Shown here piece after piece: positions 13,156 through 23,824 of a stretch of 64,000 nt of DNA. The notes under the pieces were generated by a model. It did no database searches, had not been told where the DNA came from, and saw only the letters and a program-made list of their open reading frames with translations. The position numbers and the translations under genes are program-made. How positions within the stretch are numbered: position 1 is the stretch's first letter; each line of letters starts with the position of its first letter. The stretch covers positions 372,001 to 436,000 of the forward strand of contig CAXKVR010000036.1 in the NCBI GenBank assembly GCA_964058845.1, in the 5' to 3' direction. The DNA comes from Carex sylvatica (Eukaryota; Streptophyta; Magnoliopsida; Poales; Cyperaceae).

Positions 13156-14580
13156 TCAATGCTTGGATGGAGGATCGGGAGGGCGGCCTCCCCATTGCCC
13201 CATTTTGTGTTGATTTTCTCGAGATTTGTCGATTTCAGATGTTGCCACCGACTTCTCTCGCACATATTCTCTATTAACCGGATATGTCTTGTCTTCTCCC
13301 AAGTATTCATAGCGAAGGCTGGGTGGGAAAGGTTTGAGCTCGACCTTCGGTGCGGTGGAATCGGTTGAAACGGTGAAGATCTGCACAGATTTTGACGAGT
13401 GCGGGTGCTCCATCCGCACTGCGTGCTCGGTGCGGACGCACTGGGCTTGGGCAATTGTTTCTGCAGCTTCAGGAGGCTCAGTGCGGCTGGGCGCATCCGC
13501 ACTGCGTGTGGTCCACCCGCACTGGGGAGAATTTTCACCAATTTGCTCATTTTCGAAGTCGGTTTCTTTAAGAATTTGGTCCAGTTGCTCATTCACCATC
13601 TCTTCCTCCATTTGGGTAGCTATAATAGAATCTAAAATATCCAATCTACAAATAGAATCATTATCATTCGAAGGATATTTGATGGCATTAAACATATGAA
13701 AATTTACCTTTTCACCTCCGATGTCAAATGATATCTTTCCTTCTTTAACACTAATGATTGCATCGGCTGTGGTTAGGAAATCCCGTCCCAATAGGAGAGG
13801 GGTATGAGTATCCTCCTCCATTTCAACCACCACAAAATCTACCGGGACAAAGAATTTACCTATCATAACAATCATGTCTTTCGCAATCCCCTCGGGGTAA
13901 CGTACCATCTTATCGGCTAATTGAAGTGACATTCTTGTGGGTTTCAAATCACTAAGATTGAGCCTTTGATAGACGGTCTTTGGCATAAGGCTCACACTTG
14001 CACCTAAATCACATAGGCATCTCTCGAATTTGGTATCACCAATTATACACGGAATTGCAAAACTCCCGGGGTCCTTCAATTTCGGAGGTAGCTTGTTTAA
14101 GAAAAGAGCGCTACACTCCTCATTAAGGGATACCGTACCTACTTCCTCAATTGATCTTTTGTTAGACAAAATGTCTTTCAAAAATTTTGCATAGGAGGGC
14201 ATGTGAGTAATTGCCTCGGTAAAAGTGATGGTGATGTTCAATTTCTTGAGGTGTTCTACGAATTTGGCATATTGTTGGTCAAGTTTGTGTTTTACTAACC
14301 TTTGAGGAAATGGTATAAACCTTTGTGGTATAACATACTTGGGTGTTTCAATTGGTTTTACCTTAGTTGGATATAATTACCCGGTTCTTGAGATTCTTTT
14401 GATGCCGGTGTATCCGCATTGAGAGGAGGTGGTGTCACCTCGGGCGGTTGCTCTTCAATGGTCGGCATCTTGGGTCCTTCGTATCCCGTGCCACTCCTCC
14501 AGGTTATTGCCTTTGCTTGCTCCCTAGGGTTGATGTCCGGCTTGCCCGGTAGTGTGCCTTGTTATCGGAATGATGAAGAC
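13156..14580 (-). pseudogene. Athila-like gag C-terminus and aspartic protease, truncated before RT
   Basis: After the solo LTR the gag reading continues (QGTLPGKPDINPREQAKAIT, with an in-frame TAA just before it), passes some frame breaks, and becomes the protease ORF from 14241: YAKFLKDILSNKR, then FAIPCIIGDTKFERCLCDLG with the protease active-site region (DLGASVSLMP, Asp-Leu-Gly in place of Asp-Ser/Thr-Gly, normal for Athila) and LLLGRDFLTTADAIISVKEG. A repeat-derived insert rich in PQCG and SRTE residues follows, then VELKPFPPSLRYEYLGEDK, which normally precedes RT. RT, RNase H and integrase are deleted and the ORF ends near 13156. Confidence 0.8.
13395..13530. repeat. GC-rich palindromic repeat inside Athila coding sequence
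   Basis: It has the same TGCGG...CCGCACTG units as 11340-11655, here read through in frame between the protease and the pre-RT motif. It encodes a low-complexity linker (PQCGWTTRSADAPSRTE). Confidence 0.7.
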
Positions 14581-14585
14581 GCTTG

Positions 14586-15990
14586 TGATGTGATAATTCT
14601 ATTCTCTTATCTTATGCAAGTAATAAATCCTAGTTTATACTCAATTTGGTTGCAAGTGTACAACCTAGTCAAGTAGTACTTAGGGATCGTCTCCACAGGG
14701 ACAAGTCGAAATATCAATTCTAACCTAACGATTTAATTTAGTAAAAGCGAAGTAAAAAGTGTTTTGTTTGTTTAAGAGGTTTGTTTGGTAGTGATTAAAC
14801 TGAATTAAACTAAAGTCTTAAAGTGAAATTTGGTTTTAAACAAGTAAGAGAAATTAGGGTTTCTTAGGGTTCTTATCCACTAATGTCATGATTAATTGGT
14901 TTGTTAAATTTGATCTTATATTTATGAAGGCACAGTTGGATGTTGTAGATACAAAGTGATATCTCTATATTAATACCATCTTCAAATTAGAATAAGCGTC
15001 ACCTCTCGGTACTTGGCTACACTAATCTAAAGTCATTAAGTTCTTACTGTCCCAATTTATCTAGAAAGCTATTTGTCACCTCTCGGTACTTGGCACAATT
15101 CTCTAAACTATTGGGTGAAGCCCGTATAAGACACGCGTCACCTCTCGGTACTTAGCCTATCAAATACCCTATTCTTTATAGTCGAGACTTAATATTCAAT
15201 TTCTCAATTGCAAATACTAAATCCTAAGATTTCATGTGATTTCGATTAAGTCTTCACAATCAATTAAAATAGAGAATAGATCATAATAAAGAACAAGAAG
15301 ATATGAGATAAAACCAACTAAATCATAACAAAAGTTTCAATTACAGCCCTAATTAACCCTAGAAAAGCTTTTAGCCAGTCATGGCTAAAACACAAATGAA
15401 ATTAAAAGAGTTCAAAGAGTTTCAAAGGAAAGAAAAATAATAAAACCGGTTGATCAATGATGTTCTTTTCCCCCTTCTTTCTCTCCTTTTTCTCCTCTCT
15501 TTTCTCTCTTCTTTTCTGTCTAAAAACTGTCTAATTTTCGTCCCTAACCGTTATATTTTTAAATCCCCCCTGCAAATCCTAAATAAATAACTAAAAATAG
15601 CAAATTCGGGCTCTGAACCGACTTATTGCGGGCCGCAATGAATGGAGGCAGTTAATAACTTGTCGCACAGAAATTATAGAAGTCATTACGGGCCGCAATG
15701 AATATGGTTACGGGCCGCAATGAATGTGCAGGAATAAAAGGGGCTCTGACTTGTTTTGTTGCGGGCCGCAATAACATTGACAGTTGCTCCAATCTTCGTG
15801 CTGACTTGCTACAAATCACCTGTTTTGCTCCGTTAAGCTCCAAATACTTGATTACCTGTAAAATAAACATAACTAGGGCAGTAACTTGAACTTTCGGACA
15901 TTTTTACCTAATTAAACCTAATTTAATCAAAACTTGGCTTAATTTACATAACTAACCCTAGGTTTCAATAGATACAATTTCGGCTTATCA
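14586..15990. mobile_element. Solo LTR inserted in Athila gag
   Basis: It is 1,405 bp, starts TGATGTGATAATT, ends GGCTTATCA, and is flanked by perfect 5-bp duplications GCTTG (14581-14585 and 15991-15995). It has no coding capacity. Internal words ('gcaagtgtacaacctagtc', 'gatcgtctccacaggga') resemble those of the surrounding Athila LTR, so it is from a related family. It contains repeated 'cgggccgcaatgaat' units at 15628-15775. Removing it with one TSD rejoins the gag reading (QVAQQA/SSS). Confidence 0.85.
15628..15775 (+). repeat. Short GC-rich repeats in the solo LTR
   Basis: Four copies of 'cgggccgcaat' (three extended by 'gaat') are spaced irregularly, about 25 to 70 bases apart. They are GC-rich against an AT-rich LTR, a parallel to the minisatellite of the other LTR. 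Confidence 0.7.
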
Positions 15991-16800
15991 GCTTGTTGTG
16001 CAACTTGTGTTTCTAGCATTGAGGTCTTGGTGTCTAAGAACTCAAACTTCTTCTTCAAATCTCTCAAAGCATCCGAAACATCCGTGTTGGTGTTCCTTGG
16101 TAGGTAATGAAGTCTTTTTGTTCGGTTCTCATCTCTTGCAACATCTTTTGTATATCGTTGATTTGAGAGGGATTTTGGTAGGAGTTTTAGTTTCTGGTTT
16201 TGGTATTGGTTGGAGTTTCCTTGGTTTTGATAGGAGTTGTCATTCTCGGTCTTCCATTTGAAATTCGGATGGTTCCACCTTGTGTTAGGGTTATAAGAAT
16301 TTGAATTGAAATTATCATTTTGTCTAACCTTATTATAGATCGGGTCATTCCTCGTATCGCCTTGATCGTAGAACATAGCGTTAGCTTGTTCTACATTCTC
16401 ACCTTCAATAAGGGCTTGGCAATCGACGGTAATATGAGTCGCCTCTCCACATATGCCGCATAGAGCCTTCTTTGTCACAGATTTGACGTTTTGCATTTGT
16501 GCTAGTTTGTGTTGCAAGGCCTCCATTTGTGCTTTCAAGGCGGTAACCTCGTCAACCTTCATGATTCCCGGCGTGTTTTGAGCTCGTCCTCCTTGCTCGG
16601 TCGTCCACTCTCTTTGGTTGATCGCCATATCCTCAATCATAGCCATGGCTTGTGCCGGATCCATTCGCGACATGTTGCCCCCTGCAGCTAAATTTAAATG
16701 AGTTTTAGTAGCTATAGTGCAACCTCCATAAAAGAATTGAAAAAGCAACCATATGTCAAGGCCATGGTTAGGGCACAAGCGTTGGAGCTCCGCCCATCGA
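15991..16800 (-). pseudogene. Athila-like gag, central part with zinc knuckle
   Basis: Just inside the primer binding site the minus strand reads TWDRWAELQRLCPNHGL, then LLFQFFYGG, DPAQAMAMIEDMAINQREW and a CCHC-type knuckle (CGICGEATHITVDC), followed by an Asn/Gln-rich tail and a coiled-coil-like stretch (DALRDLKKKFEFLDTK). This matches the middle of Athila gag. The N-terminal part normally found between primer site and FYGG is deleted, so there is no proper start codon. It is broken at 15990 by the solo LTR. Confidence 0.8.
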
Positions 16801-16819
16801 TCCCATGTGTCTATGTGGT

Positions 16820-16836
16820 CCCTGGCAACGGCGCCA
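16820..16836 (-). other. Primer binding site of the Athila-like element
   Basis: The minus strand reads TGGCGCCGTTGCCAGGG, six bases inside the LTR end at 16843. This sequence is typical of Athila/Tat primer sites, usually attributed to tRNA-Asp. It fixes the orientation of the element as minus. Confidence 0.8.
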
Positions 16837-16842
16837 AAAACT

Positions 16843-17815
16843 TGATACGTGTGAAGGGTACGCTAAAAAAGTTTCAGTACAATAAGATGTACCTTTTAAA
16901 CCTTAAATATTTTTGAGTCAAATTGCAAGTGCACAATTCTATCAAAGTAGTATTTTAGGTATCGATCCACAGGGAGTATGGAAAATACTTAGTTTTAAAC
17001 TCTAAACAATTAATTTCAGAAAATAATAAAGAAGTAAAGTGCAATAAAGAAGAATAGGGGGTTTTGTTTAAGTAATCCTAAAGGTTGGGTTCAATACCCG
17101 AGAATAAGGAATAGTAAACAATAGATGTAAATGAAATGAAAGAAAGAAATATTGATTTGCTTTCAAGTTGAGAAGATCTAGGGGTCTTTGGTCTACAATC
17201 CCTTGCTAATTCTATCTATTCGGTATTTGCTTGAATTCATGTATGATTTGACGAGGTTTCTAACCTAATATGTTATTAAGGGTCACTTTCGTGAATTAAT
17301 AACGTGCCTAGGTAATTCGGACTTCACGATTAGATCCTTCACCCTAGCTACCTAGACCATAAGCTCTTGTTAGTCTCTCCTCTCCTCGAGTATTGGTACT
17401 TCTCAATTAAGTCCATGATACCAATATCCGACTTGATTTAAGATGTCCTAATTATGGTTTGACTTCACGGTTAGGTCCTTCACCAAGTCCCTAATCTTAA
17501 TTTCTGTAGTTCCGGCTTAGATTAAATTGGTTAGAATCTTAATCAAAACCTAGGATATTTTGCATTCATAATTTGGTACTATCCTATTGATCACAGTCAA
17601 TTTTAGTTCTTTTGAAACTAAAACGGGATACTACAATTCAAGTACTAACTATGTAATTAACACAAACTATTAAATCACAGAAATTAACAATCAAATCCCA
17701 TAAAACAATCATAATAAAAGCAAATAACCAAATAAAATAGAATTAAACAAGTTCATGCATGATGACCTAAACCCCTAGAGAGAGAACTACTCCCTCTTGG
17801 AGAGATCCATTACAT
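16843..17815 (-). repeat. Athila-like 5' LTR, truncated
   Basis: It starts (plus coordinates) TGATACGTGTG next to the primer site and matches 10030-10975. It ends abruptly at 17815, where the outer element's LTR resumes, so about 0.8 kb of its U3 side is missing. Confidence 0.85.
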
Positions 17816-18047
17816 CAACATCTACCACGGTTGCGCCCGCAGATAGAGGAATACCGGCGTAACTTGAGGCAATCTTAACCGATTATTCCTGCGCTTAGGA
17901 CAGGAGGTTGCCTTAGGTCCGCATTTTGCAGCTCCGGGTAATAAAGTTTTAATTATATTCTTGATTATATTTTTAATATAATTTTTATTTATTTTATTGA
18001 TAAAATTTCAGATTTAAATTAGTTGGTTAGTTAATATTTTTCCAACA
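17811..18047 (+). repeat. 5' LTR, second piece
   Basis: It matches the last 237 bases of the 3' LTR (from 'tacatcaac' to CCAACA) with few substitutions. The about 366 bases that lie between the two pieces in the 3' LTR (23222-23587) are missing here, so the nested DNA replaced them. The junction with the Athila LTR shares 'ttaca'/'tacatc'. Confidence 0.85.
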
Positions 18048-20747
18048 ATCTAAGGCAATAATCCGTAATCTGAATTTGATCAAATTAAAATTACGTATTT
18101 AATTCTTTAATAAATTGTAGAATCAATTAGTTTACCAAAATGAAAGATAAAAAAATTCAAAATCAAAACTTTGATCATAACAAAAACTGTTCCCTGATTC
18201 GGATGGTATTTTGTATGAACTATTGCTATAATTTGTAATATAAATTTAGCCTTTATGATTACTATGAAATTGTATTCAATCATTATTATTTGATTTAAAT
18301 CACAATCGGAGAAGTTAGAAATATAAATTTGAGTTTGGATAGATGTTGCGATTTATAAAATTAAATTAAGTCCCTTATGTATGAATTAATGTTTTGTGTA
18401 TTGAATGTATTAGGAAATTATATTTGTTAATTAATTTCTAAGTATGAGAATGGTTTCTACTATAAAATAAAAATCAAAACTTTGTCTTAATTTGTTTATA
18501 TTATTTTGATCCTAATCATAACCAGAAATAAAATTATTATTTCTTACTAAAATATAAATTTGATTTTAGTCTGAAAATTTGGATAATAAATTAGATTATT
18601 CAAGTTGATGTAGTTGTTGATTTATGAAATATTATATAATTGCACTCGTAATAGAAAGTTACGAAGAATAAATTCAATATTAAATCAATTAATATAACAC
18701 TTAATGACAAAGGTGTTTTGTTATCGGGAATCTTAACAATTGTTAGAATTTATTAATATTCTGAATGTTATCAACAAAATTCAGAAATATGATTATTACT
18801 CTTAATCCAAGTAATTAGATTTATAGATTATTTTTCTGACAAAAAGAAAAAATAAATTACTAGAATTATTTAGTATTTAGGCTTATTTGTAAATAAAATA
18901 AATTTAGGATCATTGGCAAATGAAATTCTAAGACTTCCGGTGCAAAGGAAAAATGGCCACAAATAAAATAAGTCATATTTAACTAACAAGTATATTTGAG
19001 TTATTTTTCTATTTAACTCTTTCCGATAGAAAAAAAAAATAGAGGAATACTGATGGTTATTTCTAATAGTAACCGAAAAAATGATAATTAATAAAAGAAA
19101 CCGTAGCTCACTTACATATGGTTACAAATATATAATTAATCTAGATTCTCTTAAGCCAATTCCCTATCTGCATCAGAATTGAAGAAAATACATATAGATA
19201 ATATTTCTATATATATAAAAAAATTGCAATATCAATTTGGCATTTATTAAAATTAAATCTGTTGTAGATTTAGGTACTGTTCAATATCTAATAAATAATC
19301 ATAAATAACTTATACAAAATATTTATTTTGATACTCTTTTCAAACTGATTTACAATATTAGAAATTTAAGGTGATTGGTGATAAATTACAATTAAAGTAA
19401 AATTATAGTAAATTATGATAGAAAAACCAATTCAACCAATGCCTACTCTTCCTGATACTATTTTTGATTTACCGAGAAAATAAAAGTGAAATTTTAGAAA
19501 TCCTATCATAACCGTTTTAATTAATTTCTTAGTTATATTATTAAATTCAGGGTAATAATATATTATAATTTATTTCCAATAAATTTTGTTTGATACAATA
19601 ATATTAATTTAAATAACGGTATTTTTTTTCAATTTTTAAACACCATAATTACATCTTTAATGTTCATAATTATCTTTAATGATCTGAAAAATTAAATGAA
19701 TAATACAAGCATAAGCAAATATTGATGTACGCTTAAATGCAGTAATAATTTGTATTCTCAAATTTTACCCAAAGAACTAAACTATTTCTTTATTTAAAAA
19801 TATATATATATCTTGACTATATACTACTATAGGTACTAAGACTCTAAGTCTTCTATAGTTCTATGAATACAAATAAGAAACAATATAGTTATTAAAATTT
19901 GTGTCAGTGAAGCAATTGATCTCAAAATAAATGAATATATTTGTTTTATTTTTTAGATTACATAAAAGTAATTGACATCTAAAATAAAACAAATAAAAAA
20001 CTCCAACATACAATTTTCAGATTTGATTATAGGATTCCAATTTTAAATATTATAATAAATAAATATATTTAATATTTTATTGTGAGATGAAATAATTAAA
20101 TAAATATATATTATTATAGTCTGAAAGATTACTAAAGTAAAATTGAAAATATTCAATACTTCTGAAAATAAATAAGAAAGTGAAATGTGGGGGTATAATT
20201 AAAAATAATAATAACTAAAATAATTGTGATCAATTTTATTGATTGAGGTTCATTTTACTCAATTAATCATGATGATTAATTAGCATACATTATTCATAAT
20301 GTTATGTTTGGAAATAATTAAATAAGATGTCAACCTTATTATTTGATATATAACAGAATAATATGAGGGTTCGAATGTTTATTAAAATATATATAAACCT
20401 ACCCTAAGTTATATATGACATGAAATTATAAATGCATAAATTTTAATTGCACAATACTGATTATGCGTTTGTAGAATGCTTTAACATTATGTTATATATA
20501 GTAAATTGTGGGCTTAAAATGTTTGTAGAAATATTAAGTTAACCCAACCATATGTATGGCATAAATATTGAATATATGTCCTTAATTTTAATGTTATGAG
20601 AAATTATAATAAAGTTTAATAAGAAAATAAAATGTGGAGGTGCTGAAATTAAATGTACTCATTTTAATTGATCATGATAACTAATATATATATTTGATTA
20701 TGATTATATATGTATTAAATGAGATTACATTGTAATTTTCTCGTATG

Positions 20748-20753
<6 letters not shown>

Positions 20754-20793
<40 letters not shown>
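20754..20793. repeat. TA microsatellite
   Basis: An uninterrupted run of about 20 TA units. Similar runs separate and follow the three foldback elements (21210-21235, 21661-21676, 22080-22104). Confidence 0.9.
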
Positions 20794-20796
<3 letters not shown>

Positions 20797-21209
20797 TAAG
20801 TCTACCATACATTGCAATGCATAGGCACCTCTATGCATTGGACTATAAATCACCATATTTAAAGTCCAAATGACCGATCCAAACCGTTCATCTTGTTCTC
20901 CATATTAATATGTGCTTGGAGACCAAATTTTACATTTTTTGGAATTTTTTTACTATTTATTAAGCCACATTGAAAATCGCTGATCCAACGGTTACAGTAA
21001 AATCAAAAGGCACCGTTGGATCAGTAATTTTCAAAGTGACTTAACAAATAGTAAAAAAATTCCAAAAAATGTAAAATTTGGTCTCCAAGCACATTTCAAT
21101 ATAGAGATCACATCTAACGATTCAGATCGACCATTTGGACATTGGAAACACAAAAATGAGTTATAAGCATATGTGGGGATATGCTTATATAAGCATAGTA
21201 GCCAACCTC
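20794..21209. mobile_element. Foldback element A (one terminus replaced)
   Basis: The inner arms are inverted ('aaccgttcatcttgttctcc', 'cttggagaccaaattttaca' and complements). The right end has the family terminus 'catagtagccaacctc', but the left end starts 'gagtaagtctaccatac', unlike the right arm. So this copy is a recombinant or has a diverged end. Confidence 0.65.
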
Positions 21210-21235
21210 TATATATATATATATATATATATATA

Positions 21236-21660
21236 GAGGTTGGCTACTATGCTTATATAAGCATATCCCCACATATGCTTATAACTCATTTTTGTGTTTC
21301 CAATGTCCAAATGGTCGATCTGAACCATTAGATGTGATCTCTATATTGAAATGTGCTTGGAGACCAAATTTTATATTTTTCTGAATTTTTTTACTATTTA
21401 TTAAGCCACTTTGAAAATCGCTGATCCAACGGTAGCTTAACAAAACAGTAAAATCAGAAGCCACCGTTGGATCAGCGATTTTCAAAGTGGCTTAATAAAT
21501 AGTAAACAAATTCAGAAAAATATAAAATTTAGTCTCCAAGCACATATTAATATGGAGAATAATATGAACGGTTCCGATCGACCATTTGGACATTGGAAAC
21601 ACAAAAATGAGTTATAAGTATATGTGGGGATATGCTTATATAAGCATAGTAGCCAACCTC
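21236..21660. mobile_element. Foldback element B, near-perfect palindrome
   Basis: It starts GAGGTTGGCTACTATGC and ends with the exact inverse, GCATAGTAGCCAACCTC. The inverted arms run about 200 bases with few mismatches and meet at a short spacer near 21440-21450. TA runs flank both sides. The open frame on it has no domain. It is the best reference copy of this family in the window. Confidence 0.8.
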
Positions 21661-21676
21661 TATATATATATATATA

Positions 21677-22068
21677 GTTGGGCTAAAATGAGCCATTGCT
21701 TATTTTAGCTATTTTGAAAATTCAAACAACCGATCCGAACCGTTCATCTTGTTCTCCATATTGAAATGTGCTTGGAAACCAAATTTTACATTTTTTGGAA
21801 TTTTTTTACTATTTATTAAGTATTTTTTAAAATTGCCGATTCGATGGTCCAGAAAATTTTACTTTTTTGTACTGTTCACAGCAAAACAGCAATTTTCAAA
21901 AATACTTAATAAATAGTAAAAAAATTCTAAAAAATATAAAATTTGGTTTCCAAGCACATTTCAATATAGAGATCACATCTAATAGTTCGGATCGATCGTT
22001 TGGACTTTCAAAATGAAAATACGGCGTGGAGTACAAACGCTTGGTGAGTCATGGCTCACTCAAGTCCA

Positions 22069-22080
<12 letters not shown>
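21677..22080. mobile_element. Foldback element C (diverged termini)
   Basis: The interior matches A and B ('aaccgttcatcttgttctcc' and inverse, 'actatttattaag'), but the outer ends are different ('gttgggctaaaatgagcc' against 'gagtcatggctcac'). TA runs flank it. It is a sister subfamily with the same core. Confidence 0.65.
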
Positions 22081-22104
<24 letters not shown>

Positions 22105-22429
22105 GAATTTAAATTATCATCTATATCATGAGATGAGGTGATAAATTTTTTTTTATCAAGATATACTATGCTTAATCTATCTTGATGTCTTAAATTACTT
22201 TGATTGTATTAGAATGCATGATTTTGACATTCTTGTTAGCTCATATATTTTATTCTAAAGTGTGTGATTAATTTTATATCACATGATGCAACAAAATTAA
22301 TTATAATTATCTGGTGAATATTATTTTGCAAAATTTTTTTTAAATAAAAAAAAAACTTGCATACTCGAGCAATAAATAATAATTCATTGACATGAAAATG
22401 TTGATGATGGACTAAAAAAAAATTAAAGT

Positions 22430-22960
22430 CCTTATGTATCGGACGAAAGTCCTAGAGTCATCGAGGGGGATGGGATTTAGCCTAATGGGCCAATCTGGTG
22501 TGGGAATCCAACCTCTGTGAAGGGCGATTCCCTAAAGGGGGTCCAATTGGTAAGAACAAGCAGATAGGTTGGCCAAGGAGCACAAGAATATTTTAGATAT
22601 GGAACTTCCGTTCCAAACCCATTCCTATGGTGATCAGTGCTCCTGTGTAGTGTAATAAGATAAGTATCCCAAGTCGGTAATTCGCGAGATGTGATCTACA
22701 CACATCCCAGAGGAAACTCTTCTATATGAGAATGACCGTATATACAAGGCCGCTGCTACTGAGTTTAGGCAACCCGTAGAATATTCTCATGAAAAATCAA
22801 GTTAACATGCATGGCCTCAAACGCACAACCCGTGATGTAGTTTTTTGTACTGTGTGTGTAATAATGTAAGTTCCGATCAAAGAAATCGTTGTTCAAGACC
22901 TGGTTCACTCCGATCTCCTCGGATTGAAATTATTGACACTAAACGAAATCAAAACATTTT
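22430..22960 (+). other. Less AT-rich block near the 3' end of the LARD-like interior
   Basis: Base composition changes sharply here ('gagtcatcgagggggatggg', 'gggcgattccctaaaggggg'). Frames are broken by stops and no domain was recognised. It may be decayed coding sequence or a conserved non-coding part of the element. Confidence 0.4.
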
Positions 22961-23055
22961 GCCCAATGTACATTATAAACAATGGTAGCAGAAATATTTA
23001 TATATATGTTTTTAGTTTTTTTAGTTTTTTTTTTATTTTGAATTTTGTGGGGGAT

Positions 23056-23824
23056 TGTTAGAAATTTATTTTAAAACTCAAAATTTATATAAATAAATAC
23101 TAATTTTTATATTAATGTTTTTTAAAGTTTATGACTTACATAGCTTAATTTCTTTGATGCACGGATATATACACAATTAAATGGCATTTATTCTTTTAAT
23201 TGTTATTAATAAAAAGAAACAGTAATAGCTATTACTTTGGTGTACATATTTCATTGGCATGAATAGCAATTAATATTTGATCCGTTAATGCTATTACTGT
23301 CATAGCTATTTCTTTGAACATTCATTGTAATGGCTATTTAAACGTTATATAATTTTAAATAATAACGGTAGAAGAATGAATATGAATTTAATTGTCACGG
23401 GTGCATAAATTTGCTTATAAATAGTACATGATTTTGGAAAAGAAGATCATCCAATCATCCAACAATTTACATACTCTCTTGATCTTTCTCTAAACTCTAT
23501 AATTCATAAATTCAATTTCTATTCTCCCACAAATAAATATTTTCTTTATAGAAAATATATTATTCTGCTATCATTGTTGAAAGAAGCTACATCAACCTCT
23601 ACCACGGTTACGCCCGCAGGTAGAGGAATACCGACTTAACTTGGGACAATCTTAACCGATTATTCCTGCGCTTAGGATAGGAAGTTGCCTTAGGTCCGCA
23701 TTTTGCAGCTCCGGGTAATAAAGTTTTAATTATATTCTTGATTATATTTTTAATATAATTTTTATTTATTTTATTGATAAAATTTCAGATTTAAATTAGT
23801 TGGTTAGTTAATATTTTTCCAACA
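23056..23824 (+). repeat. 3' LTR, complete (769 bp)
   Basis: It begins TGTTAGAAATTT and ends TTTTTCCAACA, next to the AGAAC duplication. The segment 'taaatagtacatgat' near 23420 and the following C/T-rich stretch could hold the promoter and transcript start, but this was not resolved. Confidence 0.85.

Larger units (their letters stand above)
10030..17815 (-). mobile_element. Athila-like Ty3/gypsy retrotransposon, deleted and internally interrupted
   Basis: Minus-strand order is 5' LTR (17815 to 16843), primer binding site, partial gag, a solo LTR inside gag, rest of gag and protease, long non-coding 3' region, purine tract GGGGGAT, 3' LTR (11811 to 10030). Reverse transcriptase, RNase H and integrase are absent: the protein passes from the pre-RT motif LRYEYLGEDKTYPV straight to unrelated residues and a stop. 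The N-terminal part of gag is also missing. Both outer LTR ends are truncated (the 3' LTR lacks about 20 terminal bases, the 5' LTR ends at 17815). The element is dead. The two LTRs are very similar where they overlap, which suggests recent insertion. Confidence 0.85.
18048..23055 (+). other. Non-coding interior of the outer LTR element
   Basis: Very AT-rich with no gag, protease, RT or integrase similarity in any frame. It contains three foldback elements (20.79-22.08 kb) and a less AT-rich block (22430-22960) before the 3' LTR. No standard tRNA-Met primer site (TGGTATCAGAGC) follows the 5' LTR at 18048. Confidence 0.65.
8204..23824. mobile_element. Large non-autonomous LTR retrotransposon inserted in the LINE, with nested insertions
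   Basis: Both ends carry the same LTR (TGTTAG...CCAACA). The flanks are perfect 5-bp duplications, AGAAC at 8199-8203 and 23825-23829. The 3' LTR (23056-23824) is complete. The 5' LTR is in two pieces (8204-8369 and 17811-18047) around about 9.4 kb of other elements. GTGGGGGAT just before the 3' LTR is a plausible polypurine tract and implies plus orientation. The interior (18048-23055) has no gag or pol, so it looks like a LARD-type element mobilised by another element. TG...CA ends and the tract suggest Copia affinity, but that is inference. Confidence 0.85.

Noticed and set aside
16820..16836. tRNA gene at the TGGCGCC motif
   Set aside because: Only the primer-site 17-mer is present, with no cloverleaf around it.
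21279..21485. Minus-strand frame inside foldback element B
   Set aside because: It lies wholly in a palindrome and has no similarity to any family.
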